A stretch of DNA of 40,260 nucleotides, taken from the NCBI GenBank assembly GCA_002454425.1, contig DKIV01000045.1:382-40641 (forward strand), in the 5' to 3' direction. Shown in pieces: positions 26,461 through 35,156 of the stretch. Position 1 is the first letter of the stretch. Each line of letters begins with the position of its first letter. Origin of the DNA: Sphingobacteriaceae bacterium UBA6709. GTDB lineage: Bacteria; Bacteroidota; Bacteroidia; Sphingobacteriales; Sphingobacteriaceae. The translations under genes and the position numbers were made by a program. The notes under the pieces were generated by a model that did no database searches, had not been told where the DNA came from, and was given only the letters and a program-made list of their open reading frames with translations.

Positions 26461-27867
26461 ATGTTGCACAAGCTTAAACTATCACAAAGGCTTGGCGATA
26501 AGTTCGCCACCAACTCGCGCACCGGCGTCATTCTTATTAACACTCTATGCTCGCTCCTTCTTAAGGGCTCCTCGATCCTCGTTAACTTCATGCTCGTGCC
26601 ACTCTGTATAAAGGCTATCAACGAGCGGGAGTATGGCATGATACTCACCATCACCTCGGTCATGACCTGGATCGCTTTCATGGACATCGGCATCGGCAAC
26701 GGGCTCAGAAATAAACTTAGTGCCGCACTGGCAGAAAAAAACTATACGCTGGGTCGCCAATACGTCAGCACTGCCTACTATTACATCACGCTGATATTCG
26801 GAGCACTGCTCCTCATATACACGTGCATTCACCCTTTCATAAACTGGTATAGTTTACTGAACATTCCAGAAAGCGCAGTAAAAGGCCTGCCGGCATGCAT
26901 CTTCCTGGTCATCGTGGTGTTTATCATCCGGTTTATCTTTCAGCTAATAAGCGTAATCCTGCTGGCCGACCAGAAGAACTATATCAGCGACGCCATCATG
27001 CCCATCGCCAATCTGCTATGTCTGCTAAGTGTTTATGCCTTATATGAAATGCGCCTGGCGAGCTTTTATACGCTCATCGCGGCAAACAGCATTTTCCCTA
27101 TAGCGGTTTTAGCGGCAATGAGCGCGCTGCTTTTCCGGGGCAAATACCGCAACTTGCGCCCCGCCTTAGGTTTCGTAAATCACGCGCTCAGAAAAGACCT
27201 GCTTAACACGGGTACCCAGTTCTTCTTGATACAGATCTGTGTGATCATCATCTTCTCAACGTCTGAATTTCTTGTAGCCAACCTGTTTTCAGTAGCCGAC
27301 GTTACACGATTCAACATTGTTTCTAAATACTTCGGCATCGTCTTCATCCTGGCGAACATGATCATGAATCCCCTGTGGAGTGCATTTTCTATAGCCTGGC
27401 ACCAGAAGGATCTTGGCTGGATCCGTACTACGATACGGCGTATGAATCTGCTGAACCTCGGCTTCCTGGGCATCAATATCTTACTGTTCTTTCTTTACAA
27501 TCCCTTGATTGAGCTCTGGATAGGGAAGCCAGTGCAGGCGGGATTCTATTTTGCGGCGGCGCTGATTATCTATAACGCGCAGATGATCTTCAATAACGTT
27601 TATGCCATGCTACTGAATAGCATCGGCAAGCTCAAACTGCAATTAATTACCGGTATTGCGGGCGCGATAATCAATATCCCTTTGACGATAGTCCTGGCTC
27701 GTTACACTTCACTCGGGTTATCCTCAATCTGCCTGGCAAATATCATCAGCCTGCTACCAAGTACTGTTGTGCTTTCCTTGCAATGCCACAACATATTACG
27801 AAAAGCGGAAGAAGCTGAAGACACGGAAATTTGGAACAACGAACATTCACCTGTCAGCAATTTATAG
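26461..27867 (+). CDS. Oligosaccharide flippase (Wzx-like)
   Basis: The product has 468 residues with about 12-14 hydrophobic helices spread over the whole length. The N-terminal segment (NSRTGVILINTLCSLLLKGS, then PLCIKAINEREYGMI) is typical of the PST/MATE-like polysaccharide flippases. It would turn the lipid-linked repeat unit from the cytoplasmic to the periplasmic face. It starts 10 nt after the autokinase. Assignment rests on topology, the N-terminal pattern and position in the operon. Confidence 0.88.
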   Translation: MLHKLKLSQRLGDKFATNSRTGVILINTLCSLLLKGSSILVNFMLVPLCIKAINEREYGMILTITSVMTWIAFMDIGIGNGLRNKLSAALAEKNYTLGRQYVSTAYYYITLIFGALLLIYTCIHPFINWYSLLNIPESAVKGLPACIFLVIVVFIIRFIFQLISVILLADQKNYISDAIMPIANLLCLLSVYALYEMRLASFYTLIAANSIFPIAVLAAMSALLFRGKYRNLRPALGFVNHALRKDLLNTGTQFFLIQICVIIIFSTSEFLVANLFSVADVTRFNIVSKYFGIVFILANMIMNPLWSAFSIAWHQKDLGWIRTTIRRMNLLNLGFLGINILLFFLYNPLIELWIGKPVQAGFYFAAALIIYNAQMIFNNVYAMLLNSIGKLKLQLITGIAGAIINIPLTIVLARYTSLGLSSICLANIISLLPSTVVLSLQCHNILRKAEEAEDTEIWNNEHSPVSNL

Positions 27868-27869
27868 CT

Positions 27870-28691
27870 ATGGAACATACTAAGAAGGCAAACGTGGCCG
27901 TAGTCACCACCTTTTACAAGCCCTTTTCCATGCATTCCGAAGATGAGCTGCATGCGTTGGAGCAGATGAAAAGCATCTTAAAAAACAGGGATCTTTTCTT
28001 TATGCACCCCGAGTCTATCGATCCGCGGGAGTTTACAGAATTTATGAGTCCCGTACCATTTCATGCTATCCCGCTCTCCGACCGCTATTTCGGGAGCCTT
28101 AGCAAGGCCAACATCTTCCTGATGGGCCCTCGCCTATACAATCACTTGAAGGCTTATGATCACATCCTGATTTATCATACAGACGCCTTTGTATTTGATG
28201 ATGAACTGGATTACTGGTGCAGCCTAAACATCGACTATATCGGTCCGCCCTGGTTCATCGGTAATGAAAAGCCTGTAGAACCCTTCCGGTTTAAAGGTGT
28301 AGGAAACGGAGGATTTTCCTTGCGCCGCACTCAATCCTTTATACGCATCTCAAACAACATCCTATATACCCTTCCCCATTTATTGTGCTATCGGCTCTAT
28401 CGGCTCCTCGAAGGCCAGCGCTTTCCTCAGCTGCGGCGCCTGCTTGGCATAAATTATATCCTTAAAGCGCTAAAGCCCCATATAGGGTACGAGGATGAAT
28501 ATTGGGGAATGATTGTTCCACGTTACTTCAAGTGGTTTAAAGTGGCAGCTCCGGAAGATGCCGTTCGCTTCAGCTTCGAAGTGCTACCTGAGGAACTCTA
28601 CAGGCTGAACAATTACAAGCTCCCTTTTGGGTGTCATGCCTGGACAAAATATGGGAAAGATTTCTGGAAATCCCACATTTATAAAGATTAA
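27870..28691 (+). CDS. DUF5672-family protein, probable glycosyltransferase
   Basis: The product has 273 residues from the ATG at 27870, two nt after the flippase stop. The frame is open to 27831, but the earlier start would overlap the flippase gene and add a non-homologous tail. Conserved DUF5672 blocks are seen: NVAVVTTFYKP, YDHILIYHTDAFVFDDEL (about 98-115), NIDYIGPPWF, GNGGFSLRR, YEDEYWG and a final GCHAWTKY. The HTDAFVFDDE segment resembles a DxD-type metal or nucleotide-sugar site, and WF/GNGGFSLR resembles acceptor-site blocks of GT-A enzymes. The family has no established activity as far as I know. Position among glycosyltransferases supports a sugar-transfer role. Confidence 0.82.
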   Translation: MEHTKKANVAVVTTFYKPFSMHSEDELHALEQMKSILKNRDLFFMHPESIDPREFTEFMSPVPFHAIPLSDRYFGSLSKANIFLMGPRLYNHLKAYDHILIYHTDAFVFDDELDYWCSLNIDYIGPPWFIGNEKPVEPFRFKGVGNGGFSLRRTQSFIRISNNILYTLPHLLCYRLYRLLEGQRFPQLRRLLGINYILKALKPHIGYEDEYWGMIVPRYFKWFKVAAPEDAVRFSFEVLPEELYRLNNYKLPFGCHAWTKYGKDFWKSHIYKD

Positions 28692-28748
28692 TAACAATAA
28701 TACCCCTTACGCCGGCAAGCAATAAGCCTTGCATGGCGCAGGACATCG

Positions 28749-30137
28749 ATGACCATCCTGACTGATGGACACGAACATGAGTCCTTCCCCAACATTACTA
28801 CCATGACTGACTTTGGATTTGATTACCGGCGACGTCCCGGATGGGAAAAGTGCTACCTTTCGGGATTGGTACTTTTAATTACGATGGCCTCGGGATTTCC
28901 GATTTTCGTAAATGAAAAACCGGTAAGTACCTTCATATTTTTATACACCATCGCGGGGCTGTGTTATTTTAAGCCTGACTTACGCTGGGCATTCCGGGCA
29001 ATCATCCTGTTTGCCACGCTCATGCTTCTGCAAACGTTTTATTACGGAGGCTTTTACGTTAAAACCGCGATCCTTCAGCTTATGCTTTTTAGTACCGCGG
29101 CCTTTAGCGTTGCCTTGGTGGGCTATTCCTTCATTTACATTTACATCAGAATCATCTACATCCTCGCGATAATTGCTATTGTTCTTTTTGTTCCCATACT
29201 CATTTCACCGGGCTTTCATGATATGCTGCTCTCCATATCGCCCATAGTGGTTGAGAAGATTAAGAGTACCGATGTTTGGGATGCAACCTCGCGCAACATT
29301 TTACTATTGCATTTCCCTCCTGATTTTTATGAGGGACTAATCAGGAACAGTGGTCCATTCTGGGAACCCGCGGCGTTCGGGGGGAATCTCATGCTGGCAA
29401 TCATGTTCAACACGCTCTCTTCCGGCAAGATCATCAATAAGATGAATACCATCTTTTTCATCGCCGTGATAACCACTTTTTCAACGACCACATATCTGGC
29501 GCTAGGGGTCTTCATCAGCGGATACGCGATCATAAGAACACAGGATAAGCTAATGAAAGGTTTGATTGTGCTGATGATGGCGATGGCCATGGCCGGTTGC
29601 CTGACACAGCTTGACTTCCTGGGGAAAAAAATTATCGCAGAATTCGAGGAAGCTGAATACGCGGCATTTATGGAGGGCGGCGATACGCGGGTGGCCAGTG
29701 CGATGCTCGACCTGCGCGAAATATCGCAAAGCGCATGGGAGGTTTGCTTTGGGATGGGTACTCACCCCGATGTTCGTGTTAAAACTGCCGATAAAGAAGT
29801 GGTACGTTCCAACGGCATTACCGACCTCCTTGTAGATTTTGGATTAGTATTCTTCCTGATAACGTTTATCCTGCTGGCACGCACCTGGCTACGTCTGGCA
29901 AGAATGTCCCGCGTTGAAACCTCCCTGGGAGTGCTTGCCTTCATTACTGTGATACTGCTATCGTTCAGCGAAATTTACTTCATATACCTGCTGTTTAAAA
30001 CGCTGACACTCCTGGGACTGCTTAACTATCGCTTATTGAAGCTGCAAAAATTCCCATCAATACGTCCTACGATACTAAGCAGAGAACGGCCAGATACAAA
30101 GGAAGTACGCCCAACCCTCAGCATCCCCGGAGCGTGA
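28749..30137 (+). CDS. Candidate polysaccharide polymerase (Wzy-like)
   Basis: The product has 462 residues with about 10-12 membrane helices and a large polar loop (about 155-215) containing SGPFWEPAAFGGNLMLA, the WEP-type block of O-antigen polymerases/ligases. A second loop holds MGTHPDVRVKTADKE and SNGITDLLVDFG, also usual in Wzy-like proteins. It would join repeat units in the periplasm. A start at 28803 (Met19) is equally possible because the first 18 residues are polar and precede TDFGFDYRRRPG. Wzy proteins are poorly conserved, so the call relies on topology, these loops and the neighbouring flippase. Confidence 0.78.
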   Translation: MTILTDGHEHESFPNITTMTDFGFDYRRRPGWEKCYLSGLVLLITMASGFPIFVNEKPVSTFIFLYTIAGLCYFKPDLRWAFRAIILFATLMLLQTFYYGGFYVKTAILQLMLFSTAAFSVALVGYSFIYIYIRIIYILAIIAIVLFVPILISPGFHDMLLSISPIVVEKIKSTDVWDATSRNILLLHFPPDFYEGLIRNSGPFWEPAAFGGNLMLAIMFNTLSSGKIINKMNTIFFIAVITTFSTTTYLALGVFISGYAIIRTQDKLMKGLIVLMMAMAMAGCLTQLDFLGKKIIAEFEEAEYAAFMEGGDTRVASAMLDLREISQSAWEVCFGMGTHPDVRVKTADKEVVRSNGITDLLVDFGLVFFLITFILLARTWLRLARMSRVETSLGVLAFITVILLSFSEIYFIYLLFKTLTLLGLLNYRLLKLQKFPSIRPTILSRERPDTKEVRPTLSIPGA

Positions 30138-30222
30138 GCCGGCGAAAACATTTGTCCCGTTGTTACATGCCGCCAGGTTCTCCTAATGAAGACCATCAAT
30201 CAAATCTTAAATACCATCACCT

Positions 30223-31518
30223 ATGCGCATTTTATGGTTATCACAAACACCGGCTGTAGCCAAAGAAATCCTGAATGATCCGACGCCCGGATGTGGATGG
30301 ATAAGTTCGCTGCAAACAAAAATACAAAATGACCCCCACGTAGATCTTGGTGTATGCTTCTTTCACGAGGACTTTAAATTTAAAACGAGCACCGATCAAG
30401 CTACTTTTTATGCTATCCCCTTTGCCATACGGTCAAAGGTCTCCAAGATTTATTACAGGCTTACAAATGCTATGCACGACTGCAATGAGCAGGGCCTGAA
30501 GGCCGTAGTAAATGATTTCAAACCAGACGTAATCCACCTTTTTGGTACGGAGTCGGGCATGGGCGATGTGCTCAACTTCAGCAATGTTCCCGTAATTATT
30601 CACCTGCAGGGGCTCATAAATCCCTACGACTATTCCTGGTACCCCAAGGGAGTATCACCAAAACAAGTATTGATGAACTCGCCACTTAAAGCGATTCTCT
30701 TTAAAACAGGGTACTTCTTCCAGCAAAAGTTCTTCGCAAAACGAGGACTTCGCGAAAAAAGCATCATCAAAAAAGGACGTTTCTTCTTCGGCAGAACACA
30801 TTGGGACAAAAACTACGTACGACTGTATAACAAGGATTTTGAATATATACAATGCGAAGAGATGATGCGTCCCTCCTTCTACGGACATACATGGACGCAC
30901 AAGCCTTCCTCCAAGCTTAGGTTCATCACTACGATAAATCCTTATTTATTTAAGGGCATCGAGATTATTTGGGATACAGCCGACATTCTTTCCGAAAATG
31001 GTGAGTTTGAATTTGAATGGAACATCGCCGGCATTACAAAGGATCATGATCTGGTGAAGCTTTTTAAGCGATTACGTCCGCATAAGAAGATGAACATAAA
31101 CATAAATTTCCTGGGCGCGCTTGACGAAACTGAACTTTGCCAACAGCTGCTTCGAAGCGATATATACATTCACCCTTCGCACATGGATAACAGTCCCAAC
31201 AGTGTGTGCGAAGCGATGATCCTGGGAATGCCCATAATCGCCGGAAATGTCGGTGGCGTATCAAGCATAATATCTCAGCATGTTACGGGAACTTTATACA
31301 ATTCGCATGACCCTTACGAACTCGCAGGCAGGATTATGGAATTCTTCGATAATCCACGCCATTTTCTCGAATGCGGACAACGTGCCAGACTTCGTGCTAT
31401 TGAGCGCCATGATCCCTCGAAGATCGTAGATACGGTGCTTGCATCCTATGATTACGTTTTTGAATCTAACCGCAGAGATCTTACCAGTAACTGCATGAAT
31501 GAGAATATCCGTAAATAA
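30223..31518 (+). CDS. GT4-family glycosyltransferase
   Basis: The product has 431 residues with a GT-B fold. The N-terminal domain starts with MRILWLSQTPA and includes DVIHLFGTESGMG and VIIHLQGLINPY. The C-terminal nucleotide-sugar domain has IYIHPSHMDNSPNSVCEAM (the GT4 region equivalent to E-x7-E) and PIIAGNVGGVSSII. It differs from the first GT4 of the operon by a long insert (about 140-200). It lies 85 nt after the polymerase gene. Donor and acceptor are unknown. Confidence 0.9.
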   Translation: MRILWLSQTPAVAKEILNDPTPGCGWISSLQTKIQNDPHVDLGVCFFHEDFKFKTSTDQATFYAIPFAIRSKVSKIYYRLTNAMHDCNEQGLKAVVNDFKPDVIHLFGTESGMGDVLNFSNVPVIIHLQGLINPYDYSWYPKGVSPKQVLMNSPLKAILFKTGYFFQQKFFAKRGLREKSIIKKGRFFFGRTHWDKNYVRLYNKDFEYIQCEEMMRPSFYGHTWTHKPSSKLRFITTINPYLFKGIEIIWDTADILSENGEFEFEWNIAGITKDHDLVKLFKRLRPHKKMNININFLGALDETELCQQLLRSDIYIHPSHMDNSPNSVCEAMILGMPIIAGNVGGVSSIISQHVTGTLYNSHDPYELAGRIMEFFDNPRHFLECGQRARLRAIERHDPSKIVDTVLASYDYVFESNRRDLTSNCMNENIRK

Positions 31519-31542
31519 AGAACAAAAAAACGCCTCCTCATT

Positions 31543-32463
31543 ATGAATACTTTAGCAATCATCGTACCTATCTACAACAGGCTCGACGTTAGCCGTCGTG
31601 GCCTGGGATATCTTCAGAGTGCTGTGGCAACATTTTTGTCAGAGCGCGGCAAGGACTATGACGTTAAGTTAATTGTCGTTGATGACGCCTCACCGGATGG
31701 CAGTGCCGCCTGGATCAGCGAGCATATGCCCGACGTACGGCTGATCGAAACAGAAGGCAATCTATGGTGGTCCGGCGCCATTAACAGAGGAATCAGCTGG
31801 GCATTACAGCATCTGGAAAACTTATCCGCATTGATCCTCCAGAATGATGATGTACTCCTAGAAGCCGACTGGCTCCTGCGTCTGGTGGAATGCGCGGAGC
31901 GCCATCCTGAAAGCCTCGTAGGCTGTGCCACTTCCATAGACGAAAACAATGCGCGCATATCTTACGGCGGCCGCATGCTCAATCGTTGGTTTGCTACGGA
32001 AACCATGCTCAACCAGAATGTGCCACGTAAAAACTTTAAACCTGGGTACGTCAGTGAATCATTCGACTTATACGGTCGCGGCATATACATACCTATTGAA
32101 GCGATCAAAGCTACGGGACTTATAAACTACGATGCTTTTCGACACCGTGGTGATCTCGATATTCCCCTGCGCGCAAAGAAAGCAGGATTCAGGTTACTCG
32201 TGTCCTATGATGCTATCGTTTATGAATTGCCGGAGCATTCCTTCGCGCTCGACTCTAAAAAGAACATTTCTATAACCGAGGCCTACAAAGCCCTTACTGA
32301 TTTCAGATCCTCTTACAACATAAAATATATCTTCCACTATTCCAGGATTGCTACACATTCGCCTTTACAGTTTACGGTATTCTTCACCAGTAATCTATTT
32401 TATAATCTCCGCCGCGTGATATGGCGCCTCAGCCGTAGAATGTTCATCAGAACTGCCGCCTGA
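31543..32463 (+). CDS. GT2-family glycosyltransferase
   Basis: The product has 306 residues with a GT-A fold. The start MNTLAIIVPIYNRLDVSRRG, then LIVVDDASPDGSA, and the block GNLWWSGAINRGI identify the rhamnosyltransferase-like branch of GT2. QNDDV (about residue 105) is the metal-binding motif, and DLYGRGIYIPIEAI followed by RHRGDLDIPLRAKKAGF forms the acceptor-side part. It is an inverting cytoplasmic enzyme. It is 24 nt after the previous gene. The sugar is not predictable from sequence alone. Confidence 0.92.
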   Translation: MNTLAIIVPIYNRLDVSRRGLGYLQSAVATFLSERGKDYDVKLIVVDDASPDGSAAWISEHMPDVRLIETEGNLWWSGAINRGISWALQHLENLSALILQNDDVLLEADWLLRLVECAERHPESLVGCATSIDENNARISYGGRMLNRWFATETMLNQNVPRKNFKPGYVSESFDLYGRGIYIPIEAIKATGLINYDAFRHRGDLDIPLRAKKAGFRLLVSYDAIVYELPEHSFALDSKKNISITEAYKALTDFRSSYNIKYIFHYSRIATHSPLQFTVFFTSNLFYNLRRVIWRLSRRMFIRTAA

Positions 32464-32495
32464 AAGACTTTATTAAAATCTAAAATTAACGTGTA

Positions 32496-33629
32496 ATGAA
32501 AATCATCTATGTTTCAACGACAGCGTTTTCCGACAATCAACTGCCGTTGATAAAAACGCTGCGCGAAAGCCACGATGTGCTTTACCTGGTGATGATTCCT
32601 GTGAGAAACTCAAACTATACAGCATCAGAGATTAAAGATTTCTGCCGCAAGCATGAAATTCCCTGTATCTGCATCCCTCTGAAGTACCGCTTCCGCGACC
32701 CACGGATCATTTCGCAATATCTCGATGTTATAAATAACATCAGACGTAGCAGTCCGGACATCACGCTATTCGTAAACTTCGATCAGCTATACATCAACCT
32801 CTTGATGACTTTGTGTCCCGCGGAGAATACGCTCATAGCCATGCATGATGTTGAAAATCACAGCGATACTTCATTCAACCTGTTAAAGGTATTGGCAAAA
32901 AAAGTGCTATTTAGCAGATTCAAACATTTCCTCACGTATTCCCAACATCAGCGTGACGCTCTACGAAAAATGTATGCAGGCAAAAACGTAACCAGCATTC
33001 CGTTGTCGCCTATAGGATATGGGTCTGTTCCTACAAACAATCGGGCAGGAACACGTAAGTTTCTATTTTTCGGAAATATCCTCTCCTACAAAGGGCTCGA
33101 TATTTTATTGAAGGCAGCACGAAATTTGGAGACGATGGGAACCGCTCCGGAACTCATCATCGCCGGCAGGTGCGACGTTTGGGAATCTGAATATCAAGGA
33201 TTACTAAGCACCGGCAATGCTCCGGAATGCCATATCCGTTATATCGGCAATGAGGAGATCCCAACATTTTTCGCAAAAGCGGATTTCCTTGTACTTCCCT
33301 ACCGGGATACTACGCAAAGCGGTCCATTAATGATCGCCTATCACTACAACGTGCCTGTCATTACCAGTGACGCTACAGGCTTCAGCGAGTTCGCCCGCGA
33401 CGGCGTAACAGGACTAAGTTTCAATCTTCAGGATGAAGGATCATTGGAACGCGTGCTGCTCCGGGCGATGTATATGCAGGACGAGGAGTATGACTCACTA
33501 AAGCAGAATCAACAGCTCTTTGTCGACAGACATTTCTCAGAACGTACTATAAAGAAGTCCTACCTCGAACTGTTCAACGCCATGAAACCCATGGCGGAAG
33601 CTATACGCGAACCCGAGCTCTTTATATAA
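32496..33629 (+). CDS. GT4-like glycosyltransferase
   Basis: The product has 377 residues with a GT-B fold. The N-terminal domain starts MKIIYVSTTAFSD and has DITLFVNFDQLY and IAMHDVENHSDT. The C-terminal domain has FLFFGNILSYKGLDILLKAA, IIAGRCDVWE and LVLPYRDTTQSGPLMIAYHY, followed by PVITSDATGFSEFARDGVTG. The usual first Glu of E-x7-E is replaced in the DTTQSG context, a known variant in capsule enzymes of this type. It starts 32 nt after the GT2 gene. The transferred sugar is unknown. Confidence 0.88.
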   Translation: MKIIYVSTTAFSDNQLPLIKTLRESHDVLYLVMIPVRNSNYTASEIKDFCRKHEIPCICIPLKYRFRDPRIISQYLDVINNIRRSSPDITLFVNFDQLYINLLMTLCPAENTLIAMHDVENHSDTSFNLLKVLAKKVLFSRFKHFLTYSQHQRDALRKMYAGKNVTSIPLSPIGYGSVPTNNRAGTRKFLFFGNILSYKGLDILLKAARNLETMGTAPELIIAGRCDVWESEYQGLLSTGNAPECHIRYIGNEEIPTFFAKADFLVLPYRDTTQSGPLMIAYHYNVPVITSDATGFSEFARDGVTGLSFNLQDEGSLERVLLRAMYMQDEEYDSLKQNQQLFVDRHFSERTIKKSYLELFNAMKPMAEAIREPELFI

Positions 33630-33698
33630 GCACGCTCATTTCTTCAATGCGCTTAAGAAAACAAAACATATTAATCAATCACTTAAAACATCAGAACT

Positions 33699-34733
33699 AT
33701 GAACTTACAGAAAACTGCTATCGTATGCGGAGCCGGAGGATTTATCGGCGGACACTTAGTAAAAAGATTGAAATCAGAAGGGTATTGGGTACGCGGCGTC
33801 GACATCAAGCCTAATGAGTACGAAAACAACCATGCTGACGATTTTGTCCTGGGCGACCTACGTCACTTCGATGTATGTGAGAAGTTGTTCGACCGTCACA
33901 TCGATGAGGTATATCAGCTGGCCGCGGATATGGGTGGCGCGGGATATCTTTTCACCGGTGAAAATGACGCTGCCGTAATGCATAACTCAGTGCTTATCAA
34001 CCTGAACATGCTCGAAGCATCCCGTCTTCATGGCACCAAGAAAATCTTCTACTCATCTTCAGCCTGTGTGTATCCTGAATATAATCAAATGGATCCTGAG
34101 AATCCTAAGTGCTCTGAAGATACGGTTTATCCTGCGGCTCCTGATAGTGAATATGGATGGGAGAAGCTTTTCAGCGAACGCCTGTATCTTACCTATCAGA
34201 AAAACTGTAACATCGCAGTAAGAATTGCGCGCTTTCACAATATCTTTGGCCCTCAGGGAACCTGGGACGGTGGTAAGGAAAAAGTTCCTGCTGCGGTGTG
34301 CCGGAAGGTTGCGATGGCCGAAGATGGCGGCACAATAGACATCTGGGGTGATGGTAAGCAAACACGTTCTTTCCTTTTTGTTGAAGAGTGTGTAGAGGCC
34401 GTACGCAGATTGATGGATAGCGAATTCTGTGGTCCTGTAAACATCGGATCTGAAGAAATGGTGAATATAAATGAGCTTGTGCGCGTTGTTGCTGAAATTG
34501 CCGGCAAAAACATCGCCATTAACCACATCGAAGGTCCTATGGGCGTTCGAGGCAGAAATTCCGATAATGCCCTGATTCGCGAGAAGCTCGGATGGGAGCC
34601 TGCTCATACCCTAAGAGAAGGATTGACAACAACCTATGCCTGGATTTCCGAGCAGGTGGCTCAAACTGTTAAACCAACCTTGTTTGACACCGCCGACTTC
34701 AGCGAAAATCTTACTGAAGAGACTGCTCAATAG
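33699..34733 (+). CDS. GDP-mannose 3,5-epimerase homologue
   Basis: The product has 344 residues, an extended SDR. It shows the NAD-binding GAGGFIG (11-17), LAADMGG (75-81), SSSACVYPEYNQ (119-130), RFHNIFGPQGTWDGGKEK (178-195), QTRSFLFVEECVE and GVRGRNSDN (282-290). Against the plant enzyme (Arabidopsis GME Cys145, Tyr174, Lys178, Lys217, Arg306, recalled from the literature), this protein has Cys123, Tyr152, Lys156, Lys195 and Arg284. All lie at a constant offset of 22, so the whole active site is kept without an internal indel. The reaction would give GDP-L-galactose (and GDP-L-gulose) from GDP-mannose. It is the only sugar-nucleotide gene in the operon and its last gene, ahead of a strong hairpin. 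Confidence 0.87.
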   Translation: MNLQKTAIVCGAGGFIGGHLVKRLKSEGYWVRGVDIKPNEYENNHADDFVLGDLRHFDVCEKLFDRHIDEVYQLAADMGGAGYLFTGENDAAVMHNSVLINLNMLEASRLHGTKKIFYSSSACVYPEYNQMDPENPKCSEDTVYPAAPDSEYGWEKLFSERLYLTYQKNCNIAVRIARFHNIFGPQGTWDGGKEKVPAAVCRKVAMAEDGGTIDIWGDGKQTRSFLFVEECVEAVRRLMDSEFCGPVNIGSEEMVNINELVRVVAEIAGKNIAINHIEGPMGVRGRNSDNALIREKLGWEPAHTLREGLTTTYAWISEQVAQTVKPTLFDTADFSENLTEETAQ

Positions 34734-34739
34734 AAAACA

Positions 34740-34768
34740 AAGGCTTAGCGCGTTGAGCGCTAAGCCTT
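34740..34768 (+). terminator. Terminator hairpin at the end of the exopolysaccharide operon
   Basis: AAGGCTTAGCGC (34740-34751), loop GTTGA and GCGCTAAGCCTT (34757-34768) make a perfect 12-bp stem, 7 nt after the epimerase stop. The following ATATTAGAATAATTTT is AT-rich but not a pure T run, so some read-through into the cupin gene is possible. Confidence 0.75.
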
Positions 34769-34784
34769 ATATTAGAATAATTTT

Positions 34785-35156
34785 ATGAATAATGATACCG
34801 GCAATAGCCGAAGAATAGTTGTCGATACCGCCTCACTTCCCTTTCTGCGGACATCTCACGCTCAGGGCGGCAAAAAGCTAATCTCCGCGGGCTTCGACAA
34901 GCGCTTTATAATAAAACAAATCGCCATCGGTCGTCTCCTCCCTGGAGAACATATTGAAGAACATATCCATCCAGACATGGATGAGGCTTATTTCTTCACC
35001 GAAGGAAGCGGGGAGATGACCCTGGATGACCAAGGACACCTCCTGAAGCCTGATCTGTATATCTATGTCGAGGCCGGCACCCGACACAGTTTGAGTAATG
35101 ATACAGACTCAACGCTATGCTTTATCTATTACTCTCTGGCTTTAGCCGATCAATAA
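34785..35156 (+). CDS. Small cupin-domain protein
   Basis: The product has 123 residues, a single cupin barrel. The metal-binding motif 1 is visible as GEHIEEHIHPDMDEAYFFTE (His, His and Glu ligands), with the turn GSGEMTLDDQG. Motif 2 is YVEAGTRHSLSN (His ligand). Such one-domain cupins resemble mannose-6-phosphate isomerase-like or sugar-isomerase-like proteins, but the reaction cannot be deduced. It follows the operon terminator by 16 bp, so it may be expressed by read-through. Its stop codon directly abuts that of the converging beta-helix gene. A link to polysaccharide synthesis is inferred from position only. Confidence 0.85.
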   Translation: MNNDTGNSRRIVVDTASLPFLRTSHAQGGKKLISAGFDKRFIIKQIAIGRLLPGEHIEEHIHPDMDEAYFFTEGSGEMTLDDQGHLLKPDLYIYVEAGTRHSLSNDTDSTLCFIYYSLALADQ

